Below, one piece after another: positions 14,085-20,537 of a stretch of 21,025 nucleotides of DNA (position 1 is the first letter of the stretch; every line of letters starts with the position of its first letter). The translations under genes were made by a program, and so were the position numbers. The notes beneath the pieces were generated by a model. The model saw only the letters and a list, made by a program, of their open reading frames with translations. It was not told the origin of the DNA and ran no database searches. Source of the stretch: a virus. Where the stretch lies: positions 1 to 21,025 of IMG/VR virus record IMGVR_UViG_3300030103_003780. The stretch is one strand, 5' to 3'.

Positions 14085-15119
14085 ATGAATCAACTAAGTT
14101 TCAAGGAGACGAACCCTAAATGTCATGGCTGCCCTGCACTTAGGATGAATCTTCCGACTCATACCATTCTAGACTATGAATATAAGGACGCCCCAGTCGA
14201 TATTCTTTTCATCTCTGACTCTGCTAAGATGTTTGAAGGTGAGTTCACTGCCTTCCGACCTCAGGAGTTTAATGTAATTCAGAGAGAGCTAGCTAGATTC
14301 TCTAAAGAATGGCAAGTTGAGTATACGACTGCGGTGAAATGCCCTAACATTACTTCTGATAACCTAAGCACTGGTATTAAAAAAGCTTGTAAGTCTCACC
14401 TTCACGATACCATTGATCACTACAAGCCAAGACTTGTTTTTGCATGTGGCAAAGTAGCAACAACACTTCTATACGGTAAGGCGAAGGAGGAGAGCAAGAT
14501 CAGGGGTAAGGTCGATACCTTGATTACTGACTCAAAAACTGAGTTTCAAGTAGTGCCGATTATCCACCCATTCCAGGTCGTAGCAGAACCTAAGAACGCC
14601 TATCTCTTCAGAACAGACCTGGAGAACGCTCTTAATAATGAGCTTTTAGGCAAGTCCACAGAGGCTCAGGTAGATCATACTCTGGCTATGAGTATTGGCG
14701 AATTAGATGAGGTGCGAGAGGAGTTCATTGACACTACTCTGGATCTTGCAGTTGACATCGAAACCACCGGCTTAAACTTTCTTGAGGACACCATTCATAC
14801 AGTTTCAATGACTTTGGTTGATAGAGACACGGGTAAACTAGGTAGAACTCTTGTGTTGCCCATTGATCATAAGGAAGCTAGATTAGGGTACAAAGTAAAG
14901 GGCGAGTTCATGAAGTTTGTCTGCAAGGCTATGGCAAACAGAAATAACAGAAAGATCTTGCAGAATGCAGGGTTCGACCTTAAGTTCTTGAAGAGGTATG
15001 GTGTCGATGAAGTTCACAATATTTATGACACAAAACTTCTGCAACACCTTTATAAGGAAGATGTTCCTAAGTCCCTGTCTGATCTCGTTTATTATTATTT
15101 TCCTGAAGAGAAGTTCTAA
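14085..15119 (+). CDS. Family A DNA polymerase part 1: UDG-like Fe-S domain plus proofreading exonuclease
   Basis: A 344-residue protein of two domains. Residues ~10-185 resemble family 4 uracil-DNA glycosylases: CHGC (C13, C16), TTAVKCPN (C86), KKACKSHL (C102), PRLVFACGKVATTLL and VVPIIHP (H161). The four cysteines have the spacing of the Fe-S cluster of that family. The usual GEAPG motif is replaced by SDSAK, so glycosylase activity is doubtful. Residues ~218-344 are a DnaQ-type 3'-5' exonuclease as in PolA: LAVDIETTGL (D224, E226) and LQNAGFDLKFL (D298). The last exonuclease motif lies in the next reading frame. Fusion of a UDG-like domain to phage PolA is known, for example in SPO1-like phages. 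It ends in TAATG shared with part 2. Confidence 0.85.
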   Translation: MNQLSFKETNPKCHGCPALRMNLPTHTILDYEYKDAPVDILFISDSAKMFEGEFTAFRPQEFNVIQRELARFSKEWQVEYTTAVKCPNITSDNLSTGIKKACKSHLHDTIDHYKPRLVFACGKVATTLLYGKAKEESKIRGKVDTLITDSKTEFQVVPIIHPFQVVAEPKNAYLFRTDLENALNNELLGKSTEAQVDHTLAMSIGELDEVREEFIDTTLDLAVDIETTGLNFLEDTIHTVSMTLVDRDTGKLGRTLVLPIDHKEARLGYKVKGEFMKFVCKAMANRNNRKILQNAGFDLKFLKRYGVDEVHNIYDTKLLQHLYKEDVPKSLSDLVYYYFPEEKF

Positions 15120-15643
15120 TGCTTACAGTTGAGGGTAAGAAGTTTGACTGGAAAAACATTCCCCTTATTCAATGTGTTGAGGGTAATGCAAAGGACACCT
15201 ACGCTACTGCCAAGGTATATGTAAAACTACTTGAAGAGGTCCGTCAGAAGAATCTTGAGCATCTATACGAGAAGCTAATCGCACCTCTGACAGTTGCTTT
15301 CCGTGATATGGAGTTTGAGGGTTTGTTGATTGATGAGGATAAGCTCAACGAATTGGACCAGCAACTTCAAGCCAAGCTCAAACTGGCAGACATTGCCTTG
15401 CGAGAAGCTGCTGGTTTGGAGGAGGATGCTAACCTCAACTCAACTAATCAACTTGTAAAGATTATCTATTCATTCGAGAAAAATGATGAAGGCGAGTGGA
15501 TTCAGGTTGACGATTTCGGCCTTGGATTGTATCCTTTCGAGTTCACTAAGAAGGGTGCTCCCTCTACTAATGAAGAAACGCTAACCAAGGTCAAGGCCAT
15601 GGTCGAAGAAGAGTTCACAGCAAGAGGTTTGAAGGTTGAATAA
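15119..15643 (+). CDS. Family A DNA polymerase part 2: exonuclease end and linker to the polymerase domain
   Basis: A 174-residue segment in a different frame. Residues ~18-40 (QCVEGNAKDTYATAKVYVKLL) are the third exonuclease motif with the metal-binding D26; the tyrosine usually four residues before it is glycine. Residues ~45-75 (LYEKLIAPLTVAFRDMEFEGLLID) are the standard PolA segment between exonuclease and thumb ('e..l.p.L..mE..Gi.id'). The end (NSTNQLVKIIYS, KGAPSTNEETL) is the thumb region that lines up primer-template. It starts on the TAATG of part 1. No slippery heptamer is visible in the overlap, so reinitiation is the simplest reading. A sequencing indel cannot be excluded. Confidence 0.8.
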   Translation: MLTVEGKKFDWKNIPLIQCVEGNAKDTYATAKVYVKLLEEVRQKNLEHLYEKLIAPLTVAFRDMEFEGLLIDEDKLNELDQQLQAKLKLADIALREAAGLEEDANLNSTNQLVKIIYSFEKNDEGEWIQVDDFGLGLYPFEFTKKGAPSTNEETLTKVKAMVEEEFTARGLKVE

Positions 15644-16700
15644 CGAAGAGGTAAGTATTGCTAAGGCAGTTCTGCATAATATGTCTCATGACAAGCTAAA
15701 AGCTGCTAAGAAGTTTTTTGATCGCTTTTCAGAGTACAAGAAGCTAACCAAACTGCACTCTGTGTATATTGAGGGTGCTCGCACTGCATTACAGAATACC
15801 GGCAACAGTCGAATGTATGTTAAGTATAACATCGACGGTACCGTTACGGGTCGCATCTCAAACTCGGGTGCCAATGTTGGTAGGAAAAAGACTGACAAGA
15901 TTGGCGTGTCCTTTCACACTCTACCTCGGGAATCGCTTGACGTAAACATTCGTGATTACGTAGTAGCCCCAGAGGGTCATGACTTTATCACGATTGACAT
16001 GAAGGCTATGGAGCTACGAGTGCTTGCTCATGTTGCTAATGAGGAGAATATGATTCACGCTTTTAGGTCTGGCGTTGATCTGCACAGCTACTCTGCTGGA
16101 TTGACCTTTAATAAGGACCCCAAGGATGTGAGCAAACTTGAAAGACAGATCGCAAAGGAAGTGAGCTTCCTAACAGTCTATGGGGGGACTGCATATACTC
16201 TTGCTTCAAAGCGTAATATTCCTGAGGATCGCGCTGAGGAGATTATCAATAGTTGGCTAGCGGCTTTCCCAGGTGTAGGCCGCTACATGAACACTATTGA
16301 TGAATACATTAAACAGTTTGGTTACGCAAAGACTATCTTTGGTCGCTATCGTCACCTGCCTAATGTCCGATCACCTTTTAAGGGTGTGCGTCGTGAGGCG
16401 TTTCGACAGGGTCTAAACTTTACAATTCAATCCGCCGCTAGTGACATTCTACTTTGCGGGATGCTAGGCGTAATTGAAAAGCTCAAAGGCATGAAGGCTA
16501 AAGTTGTAGCCACGGTTCACGACTCAATTGAACTCATAGCTCCTAAGGAGGAAACTAGAAAGGTTGTTGAGATTGTTAGTGACGAGCTTGAGAACTATCA
16601 TTACCTGAAAGACAACTTCAACATTCATTTAAAAGTTCCTCTTGGTGTGGATGTTGAGGTTGGCTCTAGCTTTGGTAACGGTGTTGAGTATGAACTCTAA
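15636..16700 (+). CDS. Family A DNA polymerase part 3: palm and fingers
   Basis: A 354-residue polymerase domain. Visible motifs: GTVTGRISNS (68-77); motif A DMKAMELRVLAH with D121, E126 and R128; motif B ERQIAKEVSFLTVYGG with R170, K174, F178 and Y182 at the canonical four-residue spacing; motif C TVHDSIEL with H295 and D296. The catalytic aspartates D121 and D296 are present; HDS replaces HDE. The likely start is TTG 15636, with GAGG 9 bases upstream and an in-frame TGA just before it. It overlaps part 2 by 8 bases. ATG 15681 is an alternative that would lose 15 residues. The polymerase should be active if assembled with parts 1 and 2. T4-like phages normally carry a family B enzyme instead. 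Confidence 0.9.
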   Translation: MNNEEVSIAKAVLHNMSHDKLKAAKKFFDRFSEYKKLTKLHSVYIEGARTALQNTGNSRMYVKYNIDGTVTGRISNSGANVGRKKTDKIGVSFHTLPRESLDVNIRDYVVAPEGHDFITIDMKAMELRVLAHVANEENMIHAFRSGVDLHSYSAGLTFNKDPKDVSKLERQIAKEVSFLTVYGGTAYTLASKRNIPEDRAEEIINSWLAAFPGVGRYMNTIDEYIKQFGYAKTIFGRYRHLPNVRSPFKGVRREAFRQGLNFTIQSAASDILLCGMLGVIEKLKGMKAKVVATVHDSIELIAPKEETRKVVEIVSDELENYHYLKDNFNIHLKVPLGVDVEVGSSFGNGVEYEL

Positions 16701-18190
16701 CGACCAAGATAATCCATTACACCCATCCATTTCGGTGCCGTGGCTCTAGGTTGTGTTTGCCACTCAAGCAATCCAAATGAACCATACCTTCCATGGTCTC
16801 CTGTTGCTCTATAGAGCATAAACAAGTCTCCACCCTCACCAAACCAACGATCTAAATCGTTGTAATATAACTGACGCATTCCTGCGTTCCTGTTAGCCTG
16901 TACAAATAAGTTTGTAAGGGTTTGATTATTTTGTGCGGATCCTACTCCGACTAAGTGTTGACCACCTTCGTAAGCTAATAGGTGTAAACCCCTTTGAGTG
17001 GTGTCAATCCTGTTCTGCCTTGTGTATACATTGTGATTGTCATCAAGGTCTAACTGACAGAGCGATAGAATGTGAGAAACCGAGAACGTAGAAGCTTGTG
17101 GATAATTACTAGGATTACCTAAGGATCCTCCAAAATAAGGAGCGACTGCAAAAGCATCTGCATTCTCATAGGCATTCTGCCAATCCATAATTTGTCTATT
17201 TACCCAGGGGTTGACGCTTTGTCCCGCCAATACGCGAACAAGTCTTCTTTGATCTAATGGGTTGTAAATGTTAGAGAATAGATTAAACACTTCAACTGAT
17301 CTTTGAGAGTAGTAGCGCCAACCAGCATGCCATGGTTGAGGGTGCAATCCTAATGCTGTTCCTTCGTTCTGAGCATACTGACATTGATCAAAGATACCAT
17401 TCCAAACTTCGTTGCTGTATTCCAAATAAATTGTAAGTGACGGATCTAAAACTATGCGACATAGAAGTGCAAGATACTGAACATATAAGTCGTTTGCCAT
17501 GTGAGGCACACAGATCCACATGTGCTTTTTTGTTTTGTTGCACAGGTCAATCATGTAAAGAGGGTGAACTCCCTCCGACGTAGCCTGAGTATAATTAAAA
17601 AAGTTAGTAGCTTCATACCAATGGATCACAGGGTTATCGTTTGTCCTACCCCAGTTCATAAATCTGATAGTATCGAAAGGCTCTAGGCTCTTCATAAAAT
17701 CAGGGTGAAAGATCCTGTTGGAGTTGTCATATCCTGGCAAGTACACTCTAATATTTTCAATGGGCTGCACAATGTCGGTAATTCTAAGAGTGAAATACCC
17801 GTCGCTAGGAACCTGTAAATTTATTTTAATGTGACCTGGATTCTGATCTACGATTGTAACAGATCCGTTACCACCTGCTAAAGGCTTCAGAGTTCCGATA
17901 CCATCGTAACGAATGTTATAGATACCATCGGGGTAATTAGGAGAACCATCGGAAAAGATGATAGATTCAATCCACTGATTAGGCTCAAGACTTTGAGGCC
18001 ACCCCAAATCGTCCGTATTAATTGCTGGTCCTGCACCCCATGAGAATGGACTAGCTTGATGACTTACCCATTCGCGAGAGCTTTTGAAAGCATCTACAAA
18101 AGGAGTTTGTTGGTGCCAATCAGTGACTGTTTCTAGATTTACACCCACGGGTCCCTGTGGGGCAAAGGCGAGTAGTGCTGCAAGTAACAT
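16697..18190 (-). CDS. Glycoside-hydrolase-like protein, possible clan GH-A, possibly secreted
   Basis: A 497-residue protein. It opens with an apolar stretch (MLLAALLAFA) that could be a short signal peptide, although it lacks the usual positive residues. Residues ~70-150 look like a beta-sandwich. From ~165 a TIM-barrel-like part follows with SLEPFDTIRFMNWGRTN, then IYLEYSNEVWNG (N260-E261, the Asn-Glu pair typical of a clan GH-A acid/base) and LLAYEGGQHLVG (E408, a plausible nucleophile). Similar sequences are often annotated as cellulose-binding or glycosyl hydrolase in environmental bacteria. The substrate is unknown; a host capsule, exopolysaccharide or algal glycan is possible. Its stop shares CTAA with the convergent polymerase stop. 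A perfect inverted repeat covers its start. Confidence 0.7.
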   Translation of the reverse strand: MLLAALLAFAPQGPVGVNLETVTDWHQQTPFVDAFKSSREWVSHQASPFSWGAGPAINTDDLGWPQSLEPNQWIESIIFSDGSPNYPDGIYNIRYDGIGTLKPLAGGNGSVTIVDQNPGHIKINLQVPSDGYFTLRITDIVQPIENIRVYLPGYDNSNRIFHPDFMKSLEPFDTIRFMNWGRTNDNPVIHWYEATNFFNYTQATSEGVHPLYMIDLCNKTKKHMWICVPHMANDLYVQYLALLCRIVLDPSLTIYLEYSNEVWNGIFDQCQYAQNEGTALGLHPQPWHAGWRYYSQRSVEVFNLFSNIYNPLDQRRLVRVLAGQSVNPWVNRQIMDWQNAYENADAFAVAPYFGGSLGNPSNYPQASTFSVSHILSLCQLDLDDNHNVYTRQNRIDTTQRGLHLLAYEGGQHLVGVGSAQNNQTLTNLFVQANRNAGMRQLYYNDLDRWFGEGGDLFMLYRATGDHGRYGSFGLLEWQTQPRATAPKWMGVMDYLGR

Positions 18191-18208
18191 ACTCTTATAT
18201 AGTATGTT
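18186..18208. repeat. Perfect 8-bp inverted repeat over the hydrolase start codon
   Basis: AACATACT and AGTATGTT flank a 7-base spacer that holds a TATATA (18196-18201). On the minus strand the hydrolase ATG (18190-18188) lies in the 3' arm. It could be an operator, a hairpin that hides the start, or a short terminator-like structure after the 18209 gene. Confidence 0.6.
18196..18201 (-). promoter_or_regulatory. TATATA box 5 bases before the hydrolase start
   Basis: TATATA, AGAGT, then ATG on the minus strand, with no correctly spaced Shine-Dalgarno. Same layout as 9990, 13063 and 14073. Confidence 0.3.
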
Positions 18209-19237
18209 TTACTGTTTAACGCAATTAGGCACCATCCGGTTACCTTTCTTCTTCATACCTTGCTTTTTCCAACCAACCCAACATTTCTCAGCCAAGGCTT
18301 GTCTAGCTCCTCTAACTAATTCTGTACTGTTAGCCATCTTAATCGCTCTTTGTTGAGCCGCTGTGTTAGTAGTTCCACTTTTTTGCATGGCGGTCGCTGC
18401 TCTAGCTTTTCTCGCCTCAGGAGATACTCTATCAAACGCTCTCCTCTTGCGCTCCAGTGAGCCTACTCGATTGTAGCCTCTAGCCTGAAGTCCAGGATTT
18501 GCAGGTTTATATTCCCCATCAGGACCAATTTGAGACTGTCTGGATCCCACTCTGTTACTTATTACATTTCCTGTTGGACCAAATCCTCCCACACCACTAT
18601 ATGCTACTCTTAAGTTTTTATTTAAGAAATCTCCAAGCCTTCTTAGACCTCTCCTACCCGCACCAGCCATTCTACTGCCGGGACTCGGTCGCTCGGGTTT
18701 AGGATCAGGTCTAGGATCAGGTCTAGGATCAGGTGTAGGGTCAGGTTTTGCTATGGGCTTTTCAGGTGTTGATCTGCCTCGCGCTTGAACTTTGCCCTGG
18801 ACAGGTTGCCTTCCTCTAAACCCTTTAGGTCTATCTTGAAGAACTAACTTTTCAGGTTTAGACGGTTTATCTCTTGTTACATCTAAATCTGTATCTCCGA
18901 CTTTTACGACAGGCTTCTCAGGAACGTTTTTTCTAGATCTTCTTGAAGCTTTACTACCAAAGTCCGTAAGACGCTTTTTATAAATCTCCATGTCTCTTCT
19001 GTTTCCGACATCAAGATTTCCCAATTGTTTTTGAAGTGCTTTTGCTGCTTCTGCATCAATAAACACTTGACCTCTCGGAGTTCTTACATTTACTCCCTTA
19101 TTGTTTTTTATTGCTCTACTTAAATCTCTTTGAAGCATTCTCGCTTTCTTAATGGCAGAACCCTCATCCAAAGATAACTGTTCTAATATTTTAGAGACCA
19201 GATACGATCTAGCAATATTTGTAGACTCCTTAGCCAT
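18209..19237 (-). CDS. Basic, Pro-rich phage protein with C-terminal two-cysteine module
   Basis: A 342-residue protein starting at ATG 19237, with GAGAG upstream; a start 19 codons earlier lies well inside the preceding gene and is less likely. The N-terminal ~100 residues are helical and charged (SYLVSKILEQLSLDEGSA). The middle is disordered and Lys/Arg/Pro-rich, including a DPRP repeat from a 12-base tandem. A Gly-rich region (YSGVGGFGPTGN) follows. The last ~50 residues (ELVRGARQALAEKCWVGWKKQGMKKKGNRMVPNCV) form the C-W-x-G...VPNCV module that I recall at the end of many marine T4-like phage proteins. Function unknown. It overlaps the upstream gene by 8 bases, so the two are coupled. Confidence 0.7.
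   Translation of the reverse strand: MAKESTNIARSYLVSKILEQLSLDEGSAIKKARMLQRDLSRAIKNNKGVNVRTPRGQVFIDAEAAKALQKQLGNLDVGNRRDMEIYKKRLTDFGSKASRRSRKNVPEKPVVKVGDTDLDVTRDKPSKPEKLVLQDRPKGFRGRQPVQGKVQARGRSTPEKPIAKPDPTPDPRPDPRPDPKPERPSPGSRMAGAGRRGLRRLGDFLNKNLRVAYSGVGGFGPTGNVISNRVGSRQSQIGPDGEYKPANPGLQARGYNRVGSLERKRRAFDRVSPEARKARAATAMQKSGTTNTAAQQRAIKMANSTELVRGARQALAEKCWVGWKKQGMKKKGNRMVPNCVKQ
18700..18747. repeat. Four 12-base tandem repeats encoding a Pro-Asp-Pro-Arg run
   Basis: The unit TAGGATCAGGTC occurs four times with the last copies slightly changed. On the minus strand it encodes a flexible, alternately charged DPRP linker inside the 18209-19237 gene. Repeat number could vary between related phages by slippage. 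Confidence 0.85.
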
Positions 19238-19706
19238 TCTTTTCTCTCTTTCTTTTGGATTTAGCAAGACCTTGTTGAACAGCCCCTGATGCAAGCATTC
19301 CCCTGTATTTATTTTTCTTATCCTTTGGAACTTTTACTGGTCTACCTGCTTGATTGGTTAAGGTTTCAATTATCATCTCAGCCATTTGTTGAAGAGCGTT
19401 AGGATTAACATCCGTGGAGCAGTTCCATCTACGGCGAGCCGCCTTACCGCGCTCACCTGTCCACCCTCTACTTCTAGCACAGAATGACTTCCGACGTTTA
19501 GCTGCTTTACTTCCAGCCTTCAGCTTGGAAGGAGGTGTGGTCACAGCGGTTTTCAGTTTAGAGCCAGGGTTTTGACGACGATACTTCTCAACACCTTTTT
19601 GTGTCAACCCGGCACCGCTCTTAGTGGACCTCTTGTGTCCTCCCTTCTGTGTCATGCCAGACATATCGCCTTTTTCTAATAAAGCTTGCCTAAATCTTCC
19701 AACCAT
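19230..19706 (-). CDS. Basic phage protein with DUF6321-like module
   Basis: A 158-residue Lys/Arg-rich protein. Residues ~28-96 hold a conserved module: KSGAGLTQKGVEKYRRQNPG, SKLKTAVTTPPSKLKAGSKA, AKRRKSFCARSRGW, ending RRRWNC, with cysteines at 76 and 95. I associate it with DUF6321, found in phages and other viruses and of unknown function. The C-terminal part is a helix (NALQQMAEMIIETLTNQ) and a basic tail. ATG 19706 has AGGAG 10 bases upstream and a TAAATA box. Its end overlaps the next minus-strand gene. The late-type box suggests a virion or assembly role. The family name is from memory. Confidence 0.75.
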   Translation of the reverse strand: MVGRFRQALLEKGDMSGMTQKGGHKRSTKSGAGLTQKGVEKYRRQNPGSKLKTAVTTPPSKLKAGSKAAKRRKSFCARSRGWTGERGKAARRRWNCSTDVNPNALQQMAEMIIETLTNQAGRPVKVPKDKKNKYRGMLASGAVQQGLAKSKRKREKNG

Positions 19707-19709
19707 GGC

Positions 19710-19715
19710 TATAAT
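19710..19715 (+). promoter_or_regulatory. Possible sigma70-type promoter for thyX (-10 box)
   Basis: A perfect TATAAT, with TTGCCT at 19686-19691 as a possible -35 box (18-base spacer). It would start transcription near 19722 and give a ~27-base leader for the thymidylate synthase gene, unlike the close -10 boxes elsewhere. Confidence 0.4.
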
Positions 19716-19725
19716 ACTCCTATAC

Positions 19726-19733
19726 TATTTACC
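19726..19733 (-). promoter_or_regulatory. TAAATA box before the DUF6321-like gene
   Basis: GGTAAATA on the minus strand, followed by AGGAG (19721-19717) and ATG at 19706. Same arrangement as at the structural units, so this unit probably belongs to the late class. Confidence 0.5.
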
Positions 19734-19748
19734 CAACCGACACGTTTA

Positions 19749-20537
19749 ATGACTGATAAAATTATAGACTTCCTTAAAGATACTAAAAGTAGCGTCTCTC
19801 TGGTTGATCGAATGATGGCTGATTCGGCCCTCAAGACGGTTAATGCAGCAAGATGCTCCTATGATTTTAAGAAAGATGAATTTGATGAGAAAGATCAAAG
19901 ATTAACTAAATTTCTTTGGAAGCATGAGCACACATCTCCCTTCCGTCACAGCTACTACACATTTCAGGTTAAGCTGCCTATTTTTGTGGCAAGGCAGCTA
20001 ATGAAGTATCAAGTTGGTTCGGGGTTTAGGTCAGTAGAAGCTGACGGAAGGGAGATATTTATTGAAGAGTTTGATCACTTGTATGACATTGACAAGGGAT
20101 GCTCTTGGAATGAAGTCAGTGGTCGATACACTCAGACTTCGGAAGATTATTACATTCCTTCGGAGCTAAGATCCAATCCGCCTCATGGAAATAAGCAGTC
20201 CTCCGGCGATTATGAAAATCCCATGGACGAGAACACCATGGGTTACATGTATCCTGGTGAGGTTATTGAGTACATGGATCAGCTATGCAAAAATGCTCTG
20301 CATATGTATAATCGCATGTTGAAAAATGGCGTAGCCAAAGAGCAGGCTAGGGGTGTTCTTCCTCAGTGCATGTATACCAAAGCTTATTGGACTTTAAGCC
20401 TGCAAAGTGTTATCTGGTTCCTACATCAAAGACTAAAGCCAGATGCTCAGTATGAGATTAGACTTCTGGCTGAGGCTATATACGAATTAATGAGAGATGA
20501 CCTGTGCAAGCTTGGGATTACGAAGGAGAGTCTGTGA
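19749..20537 (+). CDS. thyX: Flavin-dependent thymidylate synthase ThyX
   Basis: A 262-residue enzyme that makes dTMP from dUMP using FAD, NADPH and methylene-tetrahydrofolate, supplying dTTP for phage replication. Evidence: AARCSYD (34-39), HEHTSPFRHSYYTFQVKLPIFVARQ (59-83), SWNEVSGRY (119-127) from the ThyX signature, KQSSG (149-153), and RGVLPQCMYTKAYWTLSLQSV through PDAQYEIRLLAEAI, the conserved C-terminal block with the RxxLP and AQxEIR signatures. About 28 residues (91-118) are inserted between QVG and SWNEVS, inside the signature. The ATG at 19749 is chosen over TTG 19686, which overlaps the divergent gene. No clear Shine-Dalgarno. The stop overlaps the next GTG start. dUMP specificity follows from the family. 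Confidence 0.92.
   Translation: MTDKIIDFLKDTKSSVSLVDRMMADSALKTVNAARCSYDFKKDEFDEKDQRLTKFLWKHEHTSPFRHSYYTFQVKLPIFVARQLMKYQVGSGFRSVEADGREIFIEEFDHLYDIDKGCSWNEVSGRYTQTSEDYYIPSELRSNPPHGNKQSSGDYENPMDENTMGYMYPGEVIEYMDQLCKNALHMYNRMLKNGVAKEQARGVLPQCMYTKAYWTLSLQSVIWFLHQRLKPDAQYEIRLLAEAIYELMRDDLCKLGITKESL

Noticed and set aside
15100-15125. Programmed -1 frameshift between polymerase parts 1 and 2
   Set aside because: The window between the -1 frame stop (15104-15106) and the TAA at 15117-15119 contains no X-XXY-YYZ heptamer. TAATG reinitiation is used at five other joins in the window.
19238-19294. Longer N-terminus for the 18209-19237 gene
   Set aside because: It would overlap the coupled upstream gene by 65 bases, whereas ATG 19237 gives the usual short overlap and has a purine-rich Shine-Dalgarno.
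19686-19748. TTG start for the ThyX gene
   Set aside because: It overlaps the start of the divergent 19706 gene, has no Shine-Dalgarno, and the extra 21 residues do not look like ThyX. The same bases fit a -35 box better.
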